Source of the DNA: Vibrio ostreae
GTDB lineage: Bacteria > Pseudomonadota > Gammaproteobacteria > Enterobacterales > Vibrionaceae
Length of the DNA stretch: 64,000 nt
NCBI RefSeq assembly: GCF_019226825.1
Contig: NZ_CP076643.1
Span: 1,302,001-1,366,000, forward strand
Direction of reading: 5' to 3'
Of this stretch, positions 56,460-64,000 are shown in pieces. The first letter of the stretch is position 1; each line of letters starts with the position of its first letter. Position numbers and translations under genes: made by a program. The notes beneath the pieces are model-generated. The model saw only the letters and a list, made by a program, of their open reading frames with translations. It did no database searches and was not told the DNA's origin.

Positions 56460-57911
56460 ATGTCTGAACAAAACGTGTCTGAACAGAACAAAGCACACAC
56501 CCCATCATCCGGACAATTGTCTGAGCACATTTCGGTGCACAATGCCCAGATGGCCGAAGTACTGGCAAAAATCGTCACTGACAAAGTGACCTGGGTTGCT
56601 GAGCGCAAAGCCTCACAACCACTGGAAACCTTCAAATCTCTGCTGACTGCTTCCGATCGTAGCTTCTACGATGCGCTCAGCGGCGACAACACCGTATTCA
56701 TTCTGGAATGCAAAAAAGCATCGCCATCGAAGGGATTGATTCGTCAGCATTTCGATCTGGACTACATCGCGTCGGTCTACAACCAGTACGCGAATGCCAT
56801 CTCTGTACTGACTGATGAGAAGTACTTTCAGGGCAGTTTTGACTTCCTGCCACGCGTGCGTGCCCAGGTTTCCCAGCCAGTGCTGTGCAAAGATTTCATG
56901 ATCGACACTTACCAGGTTTATCTTGCTCGTCACTACGGCGCCGATGCTATTCTGCTGATGTTATCTGTACTGGATGACGACACTTACCGTGAGCTGGCTA
57001 ACGTGGCTCACGAGCTGGGCATGGGCGTGCTGACAGAAGTCAGTAACGATGAAGAGCTGGAGCGCGCCGTGGCACTACAGGCACGAGTTATCGGTATCAA
57101 CAACCGAAACCTGCGCGATTTGACGACGGATCTTAACCGTACCAAACAAATGGCACCGAAACTGCCAAAAGGTACCACAGTGATTTCCGAGTCCGGTATC
57201 TACACTCACCAGCAAGTACGTGACCTGTCCCGCTTCGCCAATGGCTTTTTGATCGGCAGCTCACTGATGAGTCAGGACAATGTTGAACTGGCCGTACGTA
57301 AAGTGGTGCTGGGTGAAAACAAAGTATGTGGGCTGACTCATGCCGACGACGCGGTGAAAGCGTATCAGGCTGGCGCGGCATTTGGTGGTCTGATTTTTGT
57401 GGAAAAATCGAAACGCTACGTTGATATCGAGACCGCACGTATGACCATGAGCGGTGCGCCGCTGCAATACGTGGGTGTGTTCCAGAATCACAGTATCGAT
57501 GCTGTCGTTGATATCGCAACTGACCTGGGTCTGTTTGCCGTCCAACTGCACGGTGATGAAGACCAGGCTTATGTCGATGAACTCAACGCCCGCCTGCCGG
57601 AGCAGACTGAAGTATGGAAGGCGTACGGCATCGAAGACACGTTACCAGCCATGCTGAATAACGTCGATCGTCACTTGCTTGATGCCAAAGTGGGCAACCA
57701 GAGTGGCGGCACCGGCCGTGTGTTTGACTGGAACCTGATCGACAACCCACAACGCATTATGCTGGCCGGCGGCCTTAATCCGGACAATGTCAAACAAGCG
57801 GCCCAGCTGGGCTGCCTCGGTCTGGACCTCAACTCAGGAGTTGAGAGCGAGCCGGGTAAAAAAGACATGGCCAAACTGCGCCAGGCATTCAACGAAATCC
57901 GTAATTACTAA
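56460..57911 (+). CDS. trpCF: Bifunctional indole-3-glycerol-phosphate synthase / phosphoribosylanthranilate isomerase TrpCF
   Basis: A 483-residue fusion of two TIM barrels. The TrpC half (about 31-285) has ILECKKASPSKGLIR, VLCKDFMIDTYQV, AILLMLSVLDD, IGINNRNLRDL and VISESGIYTHQQV; the TrpF half (about 290-483) has VCGLTHADDA, GGLIFVEKSKRYV and GGLNPDNVKQA. Compared with E. coli (452) it has about 30 extra N-terminal residues with a SEQNVSEQN repeat, so the true start could be the ATG at codon 31. It is 7 bases after the trpD stop. Confidence 0.94.
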   Translation: MSEQNVSEQNKAHTPSSGQLSEHISVHNAQMAEVLAKIVTDKVTWVAERKASQPLETFKSLLTASDRSFYDALSGDNTVFILECKKASPSKGLIRQHFDLDYIASVYNQYANAISVLTDEKYFQGSFDFLPRVRAQVSQPVLCKDFMIDTYQVYLARHYGADAILLMLSVLDDDTYRELANVAHELGMGVLTEVSNDEELERAVALQARVIGINNRNLRDLTTDLNRTKQMAPKLPKGTTVISESGIYTHQQVRDLSRFANGFLIGSSLMSQDNVELAVRKVVLGENKVCGLTHADDAVKAYQAGAAFGGLIFVEKSKRYVDIETARMTMSGAPLQYVGVFQNHSIDAVVDIATDLGLFAVQLHGDEDQAYVDELNARLPEQTEVWKAYGIEDTLPAMLNNVDRHLLDAKVGNQSGGTGRVFDWNLIDNPQRIMLAGGLNPDNVKQAAQLGCLGLDLNSGVESEPGKKDMAKLRQAFNEIRNY

Positions 57912-57960
57912 TTGACCATAACCATAAATCGCAAGAAACGGTTATTGAAGGAATAAGATC

Positions 57961-59151
57961 ATGGCAAAATTAAACGCCTACTTTGGCGAATACGGTGGTC
58001 AGTTTGTACCACAAATCCTGGTTCCGGCACTCGACCAGCTGGAACAGGCTTTTATCGACGCACAGGAAGATCCTGAATTTCGTTCTGAATTTATGTCCCT
58101 GCTGCAAGAGTATGCGGGTCGTCCGACCGCGCTGACTCTGACGCAAAACATCACCAAGGGTACCAAAACCAAGCTGTACCTGAAGCGCGAAGATCTGCTG
58201 CACGGCGGCGCGCACAAAACCAACCAGGTACTGGGTCAGGCTCTGCTGGCTAAACGCATGGGAAAAACGGAAATCATTGCAGAGACAGGGGCAGGTCAGC
58301 ACGGCGTTGCCACCGCTCTGGCTTGTGCGCTGATGGGGCTGAAATGCCGCGTTTACATGGGGGCGAAAGACGTCGAGCGCCAAAGCCCGAACGTATTCCG
58401 TATGCGCCTGATGGGAGCGGAAGTGATCCCGGTTCACTCCGGTTCCGCAACGCTGAAAGATGCATGTAACGAAGCGCTGCGTGACTGGTCTGGCAGCTAC
58501 GAAACTGCGCACTACCTGCTGGGTACTGCCGCAGGCCCTCACCCGTTTCCGACTATCGTACGTGAATTTCAGCGCATTATCGGTGAAGAAACCAAGAACC
58601 AAATCCTGGCGCGTGAAGGGCGTCTGCCGGATGCAGTGATTGCCTGTGTCGGCGGCGGTTCAAACGCTATCGGTATGTTCGCCGATTTCATCGAAGAAGA
58701 GTCAGTGCGCCTGATTGGTGTTGAACCAGCGGGTAAAGGTATTGATACCGACATGCACGGCGCGCCGCTGAAACACGGTAAAACCGGCATTTACTTCGGC
58801 ATGAAAGCACCGATGATGCAGGACGAAGACGGTCAGATTGAAGAGTCTTACTCTGTGTCTGCTGGTCTGGACTTCCCGTCAGTCGGCCCGCAGCATGCGC
58901 ACCTGAACGCGATTGGCCGCGCCGAATACGAAAGCATTACCGATGATGAAGCGCTGGAAGCGTTCCAGAAACTGGCCCGCAATGAAGGCATCATCCCTGC
59001 GCTGGAATCTTCGCATGCACTGGCTCAGGCAGTGAAAATGGCGTACGCCGAACCTGATAAAGAACAATTGCTGGTGGTTAACCTTTCCGGCCGTGGTGAC
59101 AAAGATATCTTCACCGTGTTGAAGATTTTAGAAGAAAAAGGAGAGATCTAA
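57961..59151 (+). CDS. trpB: Tryptophan synthase beta chain TrpB
   Basis: A 396-residue PLP enzyme joining indole and serine; the PLP lysine is Lys86 in [12 protein letters not shown], and the GGGSNAIG phosphate loop lies near residue 231. AAGGAATAAG precedes the ATG. The stop TAA overlaps the trpA ATG by one base (TAATG), giving coupled translation. Confidence 0.97.
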   Translation: MAKLNAYFGEYGGQFVPQILVPALDQLEQAFIDAQEDPEFRSEFMSLLQEYAGRPTALTLTQNITKGTKTKLYLKREDLLHGGAHKTNQVLGQALLAKRMGKTEIIAETGAGQHGVATALACALMGLKCRVYMGAKDVERQSPNVFRMRLMGAEVIPVHSGSATLKDACNEALRDWSGSYETAHYLLGTAAGPHPFPTIVREFQRIIGEETKNQILAREGRLPDAVIACVGGGSNAIGMFADFIEEESVRLIGVEPAGKGIDTDMHGAPLKHGKTGIYFGMKAPMMQDEDGQIEESYSVSAGLDFPSVGPQHAHLNAIGRAEYESITDDEALEAFQKLARNEGIIPALESSHALAQAVKMAYAEPDKEQLLVVNLSGRGDKDIFTVLKILEEKGEI

Positions 59152-59957
59152 TGGACCGCTATCAATCGCTATTCCAGCGTCTGGCTGACAACAAACAGGG
59201 GGCTTTCGTTCCGTTTGTCACCATCGGCGATCCGAATCCGGAGCAATCACTGCGTATCATGCAAACGCTGGTCGAATCAGGTGCTGATGCTCTGGAACTG
59301 GGTATCCCGTTTTCTGACCCTTTGGCGGACGGTCCGACCATTCAGGGCGCAAATATTCGTGCTCTGGACGCCCAAACGACTCCGAGTGTCTGCTTTGAGC
59401 TGATTGGTAAAATCCGTGCTCAGTATCCGGAACTGCCAATTGGCCTGCTGATGTATGCGAACCTGGTTTACGCACGTGGTGTTGACAACTTCTACCAACG
59501 TTGCCAGCAAACGGGCATCGATTCGGTGTTGGTGGCGGACGTCCCGACCAACGAAAGTGAAGAATTTGTCGCAGCGGCAAATAAATACGGTATCAAGCCA
59601 ATTTTCATCGCACCGCCGACAGCGAGTGATGAAACATTGCAATCGGTAGCCAAACTCGGTGGTGGTTACACTTACCTGCTGTCTCGTGCCGGTGTCACCG
59701 GTACCGAAACTAAAGCTAAGATGCCGGTCCTGACTCAGCTGGACAAACTCAACCAGTATAATGCGCCACCCTCTCTGCTTGGCTTTGGCATTTCCGAACC
59801 GGAGCAGGTTAAACAGGCTATCGCTTCCGGCGCAGCCGGCGCTATCTCGGGTTCAGCCGTGGTAAAAATTATCGAGACCAACCAGGGTGACGATGAGAAA
59901 ATGTTAACAGAGTTAGCACAATTCACCCGTAATATGAAAGCAGCAACTTATCGGTAA
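59151..59957 (+). CDS. trpA: Tryptophan synthase alpha chain TrpA
   Basis: A 268-residue TIM barrel cleaving indole-3-glycerol phosphate; catalytic Glu49 ([11 protein letters not shown]) and Asp60 (PLADGPTIQ) are at the canonical positions. The last gene of the operon, followed by a long hairpin. Confidence 0.97.
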   Translation: MDRYQSLFQRLADNKQGAFVPFVTIGDPNPEQSLRIMQTLVESGADALELGIPFSDPLADGPTIQGANIRALDAQTTPSVCFELIGKIRAQYPELPIGLLMYANLVYARGVDNFYQRCQQTGIDSVLVADVPTNESEEFVAAANKYGIKPIFIAPPTASDETLQSVAKLGGGYTYLLSRAGVTGTETKAKMPVLTQLDKLNQYNAPPSLLGFGISEPEQVKQAIASGAAGAISGSAVVKIIETNQGDDEKMLTELAQFTRNMKAATYR

Positions 59958-59970
59958 ATGCTGTTAAGAT

Positions 59971-60010
59971 AAGTGTTTGGTTTCTTACTCATGTCAGAAA
60001 CCAAACACTT
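59971..60010 (+). terminator. Hairpin at the end of the trp operon
   Basis: AAGTGTTTGGTTTC and GAAACCAAACACTT form a perfect 14-bp stem with a 12-base loop. No good T run follows, so rho-independent termination may be inefficient. Confidence 0.65.
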
Positions 60011-60084
60011 TACTAACAAGTCCCCGTTTTATTCCTTCCTTATACTGTGCTAATTCATTGACATTTCACTTACTTAAAACTTCA

Positions 60085-60100
60085 AAGCAAACGTTTTCGT
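60085..60100. promoter_or_regulatory. PurR-like box upstream of the symporter
   Basis: AAGCAAACGTTTTCGT fits ANGCAAACGNTTNCNT at every fixed position. It overlaps the -10/+1 of a promoter with TTGACA at 60058-60063 and a poor -10 (TTCAAA at 60081-60086). Confidence 0.68.
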
Positions 60101-60277
60101 GTGCTTAAAAATCCTACTCACGTCAATAAAATAGTTGTTTGATGCCAAATTCCCCCTGATTACATATTGCCAATTGTGACAGGAACGTGTAAAAAGCGGG
60201 AACAATACAATTATCCACTGAATATATTATGCACAGAGGGTAATACTGGACATTTCAATATTGTTAGCACAGAGGTT

Positions 60278-61540
60278 ATGGAAGTGTTAAAAGAAAAGAA
60301 CTTATTAAGCAACATCGGCGTTCAGGTCGTGATTGCGATGATCCTGGGTACTGCAATCGGTGCCACCATGGGTCAAGACGCCGCAATGTTTGCACCTCTG
60401 GGTGCCATTTTCATTAATTTAATCAAAATGCTGGTGATCCCACTGGTCGCCGTTGCCCTGATTTCAGGTGCAGCCGGTCTGGGTGACAGCCAGTCCGCAG
60501 GTAAAGTCGGCTTCGTAACTCTGGGTTACTTTGCTGTGACTTCAGCGCTGGCGGTAGCTCTGGCTCTGGTAATGGGTGCCGTATTCCAGCCAGGTCTAGG
60601 CATTGATGTCTCCGGCGTGGAAGGCATGTTCTCTTCTGAATATGCATCAAAAGGTGAACTACCAACTTTCTGGGCCACCATCATTGGTATGATCCCAACC
60701 AACGTTTTCCAGTCACTGAATGATGCGAACATCCTGCAGATTCTGGTCTTCTGCCTGTTCCTGGGCGTAGCGATTTCTAAGCAGCCAAAGAACAAACGTG
60801 AGCCAGTGATCAATGGCGTAAATACTCTTGTTGATGCCATGGTATGGATGATCAACAAGGTCATGATTATCGCCCCTATCGGTGTATTTGGCCTGATGGC
60901 TGAAGCCGTGGGTACATTCGGTTTCGGCGCACTGATGGTGGTGTTCAAGCTGTTTGTTGTGTACGTAGCCGCTATCCTGATCTTCGGTTTCGTGGTTTAC
61001 CCGCTGATGATCCAACTGTTCACTAAGACTTCAGCGAAGAACTTCATCAAAGCGATGAAGAAACCGCAAGCCGTGGCACTGTCTACTGCATCATCAATGG
61101 CCACTCTGCCAGTAACGATGGACACCGTTGAAAACGAACTGGGTGTGCGTAACTCTACCGCGTCATTCGTACTGCCTCTGGGCGCAACCATCAATATGTC
61201 CGGTAACGCGATTTACTACGGCCTGGTTGCTGTCTTCTTCGCACAACTGTTCCATATTGACCTGAGCATGGGCGCTTACGTTGCGATCATCGTCACTGCA
61301 ACTCTGGGCGCTGTTGGTCAGGCAGGTGTACCGGGTCCGTCATTCCTGGTTGTTGCTGTACTGCTAGCGGCAGGTATTCCAATCGAAGGTCTGCCACTGC
61401 TGTTCGCTCTGGACCGTATCTTCGATATGATCCGTACTGCGCTGAACATCACTGGTGACGCCGCGTGTGCGGTTATCGTTGATGCTCTGATCAAAGAAGA
61501 AGCAGAAGCTGAAAAAGAGTACCAGAATCAGGAAGCATAA
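60278..61540 (+). CDS. Dicarboxylate/amino acid:cation symporter
   Basis: A 420-residue transporter of the DAACS (GltP/DctA) family with about eight membrane helices and re-entrant loops: the serine-rich ALSTASSMATLPVTM is hairpin 1, NMSGNAIYYG the TM7 sodium-binding motif, and GVPGPSFLVVAVLLAAGIPIEGL hairpin 2. It takes up glutamate, aspartate or C4-dicarboxylates with Na+ or H+. The ATG at 60278 starts MEVLKEKNLL; a GTG two codons later has a better spaced AGAGG. A PurR-like box lies upstream. Confidence 0.9.
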   Translation: MEVLKEKNLLSNIGVQVVIAMILGTAIGATMGQDAAMFAPLGAIFINLIKMLVIPLVAVALISGAAGLGDSQSAGKVGFVTLGYFAVTSALAVALALVMGAVFQPGLGIDVSGVEGMFSSEYASKGELPTFWATIIGMIPTNVFQSLNDANILQILVFCLFLGVAISKQPKNKREPVINGVNTLVDAMVWMINKVMIIAPIGVFGLMAEAVGTFGFGALMVVFKLFVVYVAAILIFGFVVYPLMIQLFTKTSAKNFIKAMKKPQAVALSTASSMATLPVTMDTVENELGVRNSTASFVLPLGATINMSGNAIYYGLVAVFFAQLFHIDLSMGAYVAIIVTATLGAVGQAGVPGPSFLVVAVLLAAGIPIEGLPLLFALDRIFDMIRTALNITGDAACAVIVDALIKEEAEAEKEYQNQEA

Positions 61541-61576
61541 TTCTGATTGAGCGGGCACTGCACCGAGAAAATTGCC

Positions 61577-61602
61577 AAAGCCACTCTTCGGAGTGGCTTT
61601 TT
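61577..61602 (+). terminator. Rho-independent terminator of the symporter gene
   Basis: AAAGCCACTC and GAGTGGCTTT with a TTCG tetraloop and five T. Confidence 0.92.
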
Positions 61603-61706
61603 CATATCTGCTATTTTCTCCTGACCGTTGCACCTTTTACGTCATCGACACGTAGAAAACTTTGAAACCAGACTTCGCCTGAGTGGCTTTACTAAGGAGG
61701 TCTACC

Positions 61707-61937
61707 ATGACCATGCAACGCCACTGCTATTATGCTCTGATTCACCAAGGTATCGAAACCCTGCTGCACGAGCGATTCGGAGCCAGCGACAATAGTGCCT
61801 ACCATCAAACCTTACGTGACATGACCGGTAAGTCGAGCTGTTTTAACTTGTCCGATGACGAGTTGGAGCAACTGGTCGAAAACCTGAGCAATGAAGGCTA
61901 CTTGCACAACGCTCAAGCACTCTCCTGCCAGTTGTAA
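61707..61937 (+). CDS. Small GemA (DUF1018)-like protein
   Basis: A 76-residue protein starting at 61707 (AAGGAGG seven bases before it; the frame opens earlier without a signal). The segment NSAYHQTLRDMTGKSSCFNLSDDELEQLVENL resembles the core of phage Mu gp16/GemA (DUF1018), where similar wording (YR..L...TGK.S...LT..EL..VL..L) is conserved. It is too short to hold the whole GemA domain. Monocistronic, function unknown. Confidence 0.65.
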   Translation: MTMQRHCYYALIHQGIETLLHERFGASDNSAYHQTLRDMTGKSSCFNLSDDELEQLVENLSNEGYLHNAQALSCQL

Positions 61938-62044
61938 CCAAGCGCAAACGCCGACAAATTTGTTTCAAATTATCATTTAATGTTTAGCTGGCGGTCTTAA
62001 TTCGTTAGACTGTCAGCAAGCTACTATTCGGACGTATCGACACC

Positions 62045-62590
62045 ATGAAACAATTGCTCGACTTTATCCCACTGATCATCTTTTTTGCCCTGTTCAAGTT
62101 CTATGACATCTATGTCGCCACCGGCGCACTTATTGCCGCAACGGCAGTGCAGATAGTGGTGACTTACTTCCTGTTTAAGAAAGTGGAAAAAATGCAGATC
62201 ATCACCTTTTTGTTGGTGGCGGTTTTTGGTGGCATGACCATCTTCCTGCACGATGATAACTTCATCAAATGGAAAGTAACTATTGTCTACATGATTTTCG
62301 CGCTGGGACTGACGATCAGCCATTTAATGGGCAAATCAGCGATTAAAGGCATGCTGGGCAAAGAAATCACTCTGCCGGAAGCGGTATGGAGCAAGGTAAA
62401 CTGGGCCTGGGTGGGTTTCTTCTCTGTGTGTGCGGTCCTCAATATTTACATCGCGTACCAGCTGCCGCTCGACACCTGGGTCAACTTTAAAGTGTTCGGC
62501 CTGCTGGCGGCGACTTTCGCTTACACTCTGCTGACCGGTGTCTATATTTATAAGCACCTGCCTAAAGAGCAGAACAACTCTGGCGAGTAA
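62045..62590 (+). CDS. yciB: Inner membrane-spanning protein YciB (septation protein A)
   Basis: A 181-residue polytopic protein with about five helices: [27 protein letters not shown] is the typical beginning, and [26 protein letters not shown] the conserved loop. YciB is linked to septation and envelope integrity through contact with the cell-elongation and division machinery. Usually near yciA, as here. Confidence 0.95.
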   Translation: MKQLLDFIPLIIFFALFKFYDIYVATGALIAATAVQIVVTYFLFKKVEKMQIITFLLVAVFGGMTIFLHDDNFIKWKVTIVYMIFALGLTISHLMGKSAIKGMLGKEITLPEAVWSKVNWAWVGFFSVCAVLNIYIAYQLPLDTWVNFKVFGLLAATFAYTLLTGVYIYKHLPKEQNNSGE

Positions 62591-62658
62591 AACAGCAAAC
62601 AGTGCCCGAAAGGTGAATCACTGATACTTTTGTTGTTATAATTCCTATTATTGTTGTT

Positions 62659-62684
62659 ACAGCGACCTATACGGTCGCTGTTTT
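62659..62684 (+). terminator. Rho-independent terminator between yciB and yciA
   Basis: ACAGCGACC and GGTCGCTGT form a 9-bp stem with a 5-base loop and TTTG, only 21 bases before yciA. Confidence 0.75.
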
Positions 62685-62704
62685 GTTTATTGCGGATATC
62701 AAGA

Positions 62705-63106
62705 ATGAATCAGGAAGTACACTCACCGAAGGGCCAGATGCTGCTCAGAACCCTGGCAATGCCAGCCGATACCAACGCAAACGGCGATATTTTTGGTGGC
62801 TGGATTATGTCTCAGCTCGATTTGGCCGGCGGCATTCTGGCCAAAGAAATCTCCTGCGGACGTATCGTTACTGTGTCGGTGTCGAGCATTACCTTTAAGA
62901 AACCGGTCCGGGTGGGCGACGTCGTCTGTTGCTACGGCGAATGCACCAAAATAGGCCGTACATCGATGTCAATTAATCTGGAAGTATGGGTAAAACCTGT
63001 CAAAGAAAACGGAGTATTGGACCGTTTTCAAGTCTGCGAAGCGACGTTTAACTACGTGGCCATTGATGCCGATGGCCGTCCACGTCCGATTAAGCCAGGC
63101 AAATAA
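62705..63106 (+). CDS. yciA: Acyl-CoA thioesterase YciA
   Basis: A 133-residue hot-dog thioesterase: GQMLLRTLAMPADTNANGDIFGGWIMSQLDLAGGILA contains the catalytic Asp, and VSVSSITFKKPVRVGDVVCCYGECTKIGRTSM is typical. It hydrolyses a range of acyl-CoAs. The start at 62705 (MNQEVHSP) is preferred; the frame opens 18 codons earlier inside the terminator. Confidence 0.94.
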   Translation: MNQEVHSPKGQMLLRTLAMPADTNANGDIFGGWIMSQLDLAGGILAKEISCGRIVTVSVSSITFKKPVRVGDVVCCYGECTKIGRTSMSINLEVWVKPVKENGVLDRFQVCEATFNYVAIDADGRPRPIKPGK

Positions 63107-63216
63107 TCAAAAAATCTGTTTTTTGCCCTTTAAAACTCAATCTGTTTCAGTACATTAGTATCTCTGACCTAATTTAGGTATACACTTACCGATAAGCAAC
63201 TTATAAGGAAATTAAT

Positions 63217-63513
63217 ATGTGGTACGTCATCTTCTCACAAGATGTTGAAAACTCGCTGGAGAAACGTATGAGTGTTCGCCCGGCTCACCTTGAGCGACTG
63301 ACAACTCTCCAGGATGAAGGCCGCTTGTTAACAGCAGGTCCGATGCCAGCGATCGATTCAGATAACCCCGGTGAGGCAGGATTCACGGGGTCAACTGTGA
63401 TCGCAGAGTTCAATTCACTGGATGACGCCAAAGCCTGGGCAGATGCAGATCCTTATGTAACTGCCGGTGTTTATGCTAACGTTATCGTGAAACCATTCAA
63501 AAAAGTATTCTGA
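63217..63513 (+). CDS. yciI: YciI family protein
   Basis: A 98-residue dimeric alpha+beta-barrel protein of the YciI/YCII family: [45 protein letters not shown], with the conserved His23 region, and [18 protein letters not shown] near the C-terminus. No firm function is known. A one-base gap before the lipoprotein gene makes co-translation likely. Confidence 0.95.
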   Translation: MWYVIFSQDVENSLEKRMSVRPAHLERLTTLQDEGRLLTAGPMPAIDSDNPGEAGFTGSTVIAEFNSLDDAKAWADADPYVTAGVYANVIVKPFKKVF

Positions 63514-63514
63514 T

Positions 63515-63904
63515 ATGAAAAAATCATCCTTTGGTCTGGCGCTGATCTGCCTGGCGTTACTGGCCGGTTGCAGCTCGACGGCTGAACGTGAAAAAAATCT
63601 GGAACTGCTGGCCGCGAATCGCGCCAGTATTCTGAGTGCAGAGTTGCCACTTGAACTCGGTCCGCTGAATATTATGCGTGCCAGCTCCACAGGCAGTATG
63701 ATTGAGATGATGATGGTCTATAACATCGACCATCCGAAAGCCAAACCGGCCAGCCAGGTGCTGCAAAACAGCATTCACAGCTTCTGCAATGACAAAGACA
63801 TCCGTGCCAATCTGGATGTTGGTCTAAGCTACCGGATTAAGATGCGCAATACGCGCGGTCAGCTGATGATTGACCAAATGGTGACTGAAAAAGATTGTCC
63901 ATAG
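63515..63904 (+). CDS. Lipoprotein, GspS/AspS pilotin-like
   Basis: A 129-residue lipoprotein with lipobox LAGC (Cys19). The mature part has ELPLELGPLNIMRASSTGSMIEMMMVYNID, a C-terminal half with SFCNDKDIRANLDVGLSYRIKMRNTRGQLMID and two cysteines that could form a disulfide. The pattern resembles the GspS/AspS type II secretion pilotin family as I remember it, but no secretion genes are near, so this is tentative. A clean terminator follows. Confidence 0.6.
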   Translation: MKKSSFGLALICLALLAGCSSTAEREKNLELLAANRASILSAELPLELGPLNIMRASSTGSMIEMMMVYNIDHPKAKPASQVLQNSIHSFCNDKDIRANLDVGLSYRIKMRNTRGQLMIDQMVTEKDCP

Positions 63905-63907
63905 AAT

Positions 63908-63935
63908 ACAGGAGGCCTGAGCCTCCTGTTTTTTT
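63908..63935 (+). terminator. Rho-independent terminator
   Basis: ACAGGAGGC and GCCTCCTGT form a 9-bp stem with a 4-base loop and seven T, just after the lipoprotein gene. Confidence 0.92.
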
Positions 63936-63967
63936 ATCTGTCGGTTAACGTATTTGCAGGTTAACCA

Positions 63968-64000
63968 TCAAAGCTTAAAGCGGCTGATGGTCGAGACGAT
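63968..64000 (-). CDS. Possible C-terminus of a methyl-accepting chemotaxis protein (partial)
   Basis: The minus strand entering from the right edge reads IVSTISRFKL followed by TGA (63968-63970). Vibrio chemotaxis receptors often end in VSRFKL. With only 10 residues visible this is a weak call. Confidence 0.3.
   Translation of the reverse strand: MVSTISRFKL

Larger units (their letters stand above)
59958..60277. other. Interval between trpA and the symporter gene
   Basis: This gap holds the trpA hairpin (59971-60010), a TTGACA -35 at 60058, a PurR-like box at 60085-60100 and a long leader. The frame from 60167 to the chosen start has no signal of coding. Confidence 0.6.

Overview
The window looks like a stretch of a Vibrio main chromosome of roughly 50% GC. 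The evidence is gene content and order: a hut histidine-degradation operon, several protein families found mainly in Vibrio and relatives (DUF3581, DUF3334, DUF3392, DUF4144, DUF2797), trxB-cydDC, and an rluB-yciO-rnm block facing a trpLEGD(CF)BA operon, followed by yciB, yciA and yciI. No rRNA, tRNA or CRISPR array was seen. The species cannot be fixed from the sequence alone.

Layout. 1-4.5 kb: end of hutI, then hutG, hutU and hutH on the plus strand. 4.9-14.5 kb: conserved housekeeping or hypothetical genes (DUF3581, an ICMT-like methyltransferase, a YdiJ-type FAD/Fe-S dehydrogenase, CheX-like DUF3334, DUF2786, an OmpA-type lipoprotein, an exported Sel1/J-domain protein, a small zinc-ribbon protein), ending with a SulA-like division inhibitor under a clear LexA box. 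14.8-33 kb is the accessory part. It holds a lone SAP/PD-(D/E)XK nuclease-like gene, a divergent RpiR regulator/exported double-nitrilase pair with palindromic operators, an IS10-like element with an amber-interrupted transposase, yehS, a MerR regulator with three matching 19-bp-spacer promoters for an aldehyde dehydrogenase, a Rossmann-fold protein and an exported acetoacetate-decarboxylase-like protein, an allulose-type PTS operon, the remnant of an isoaspartyl peptidase gene, and an exported ParB-like protein. 33-52.8 kb: purC under a PurR box, a DEAH helicase, maeA, DUF3392-sanA, a frameshifted DUF2797 gene, a 2OG-Fe dioxygenase, a SET-family sugar efflux pump, two small genes, trxB, cydDC, rluB, yciO and rnm. 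52.8-60 kb: the trp operon with TrpR operator, leader peptide and attenuator. 60-64 kb: a dicarboxylate symporter behind a second PurR-like box, a small GemA-like protein, yciB, yciA, yciI, a pilotin-like lipoprotein and possibly the 3' end of a chemotaxis receptor.

Most interesting items: (i) the nuclease-like gene with two SAP-like motifs; (ii) the exported tandem nitrilase whose second domain has glycine in place of the catalytic cysteine, with a regulatory region carrying three 20-bp palindromes and a sigma54-like -24/-12 element inside a 46-bp dyad; (iii) the three-promoter MerR regulon; (iv) a perfect PurR consensus in front of the symporter. All functional assignments come from reading the sequence and remembered family features. 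No database search was run.
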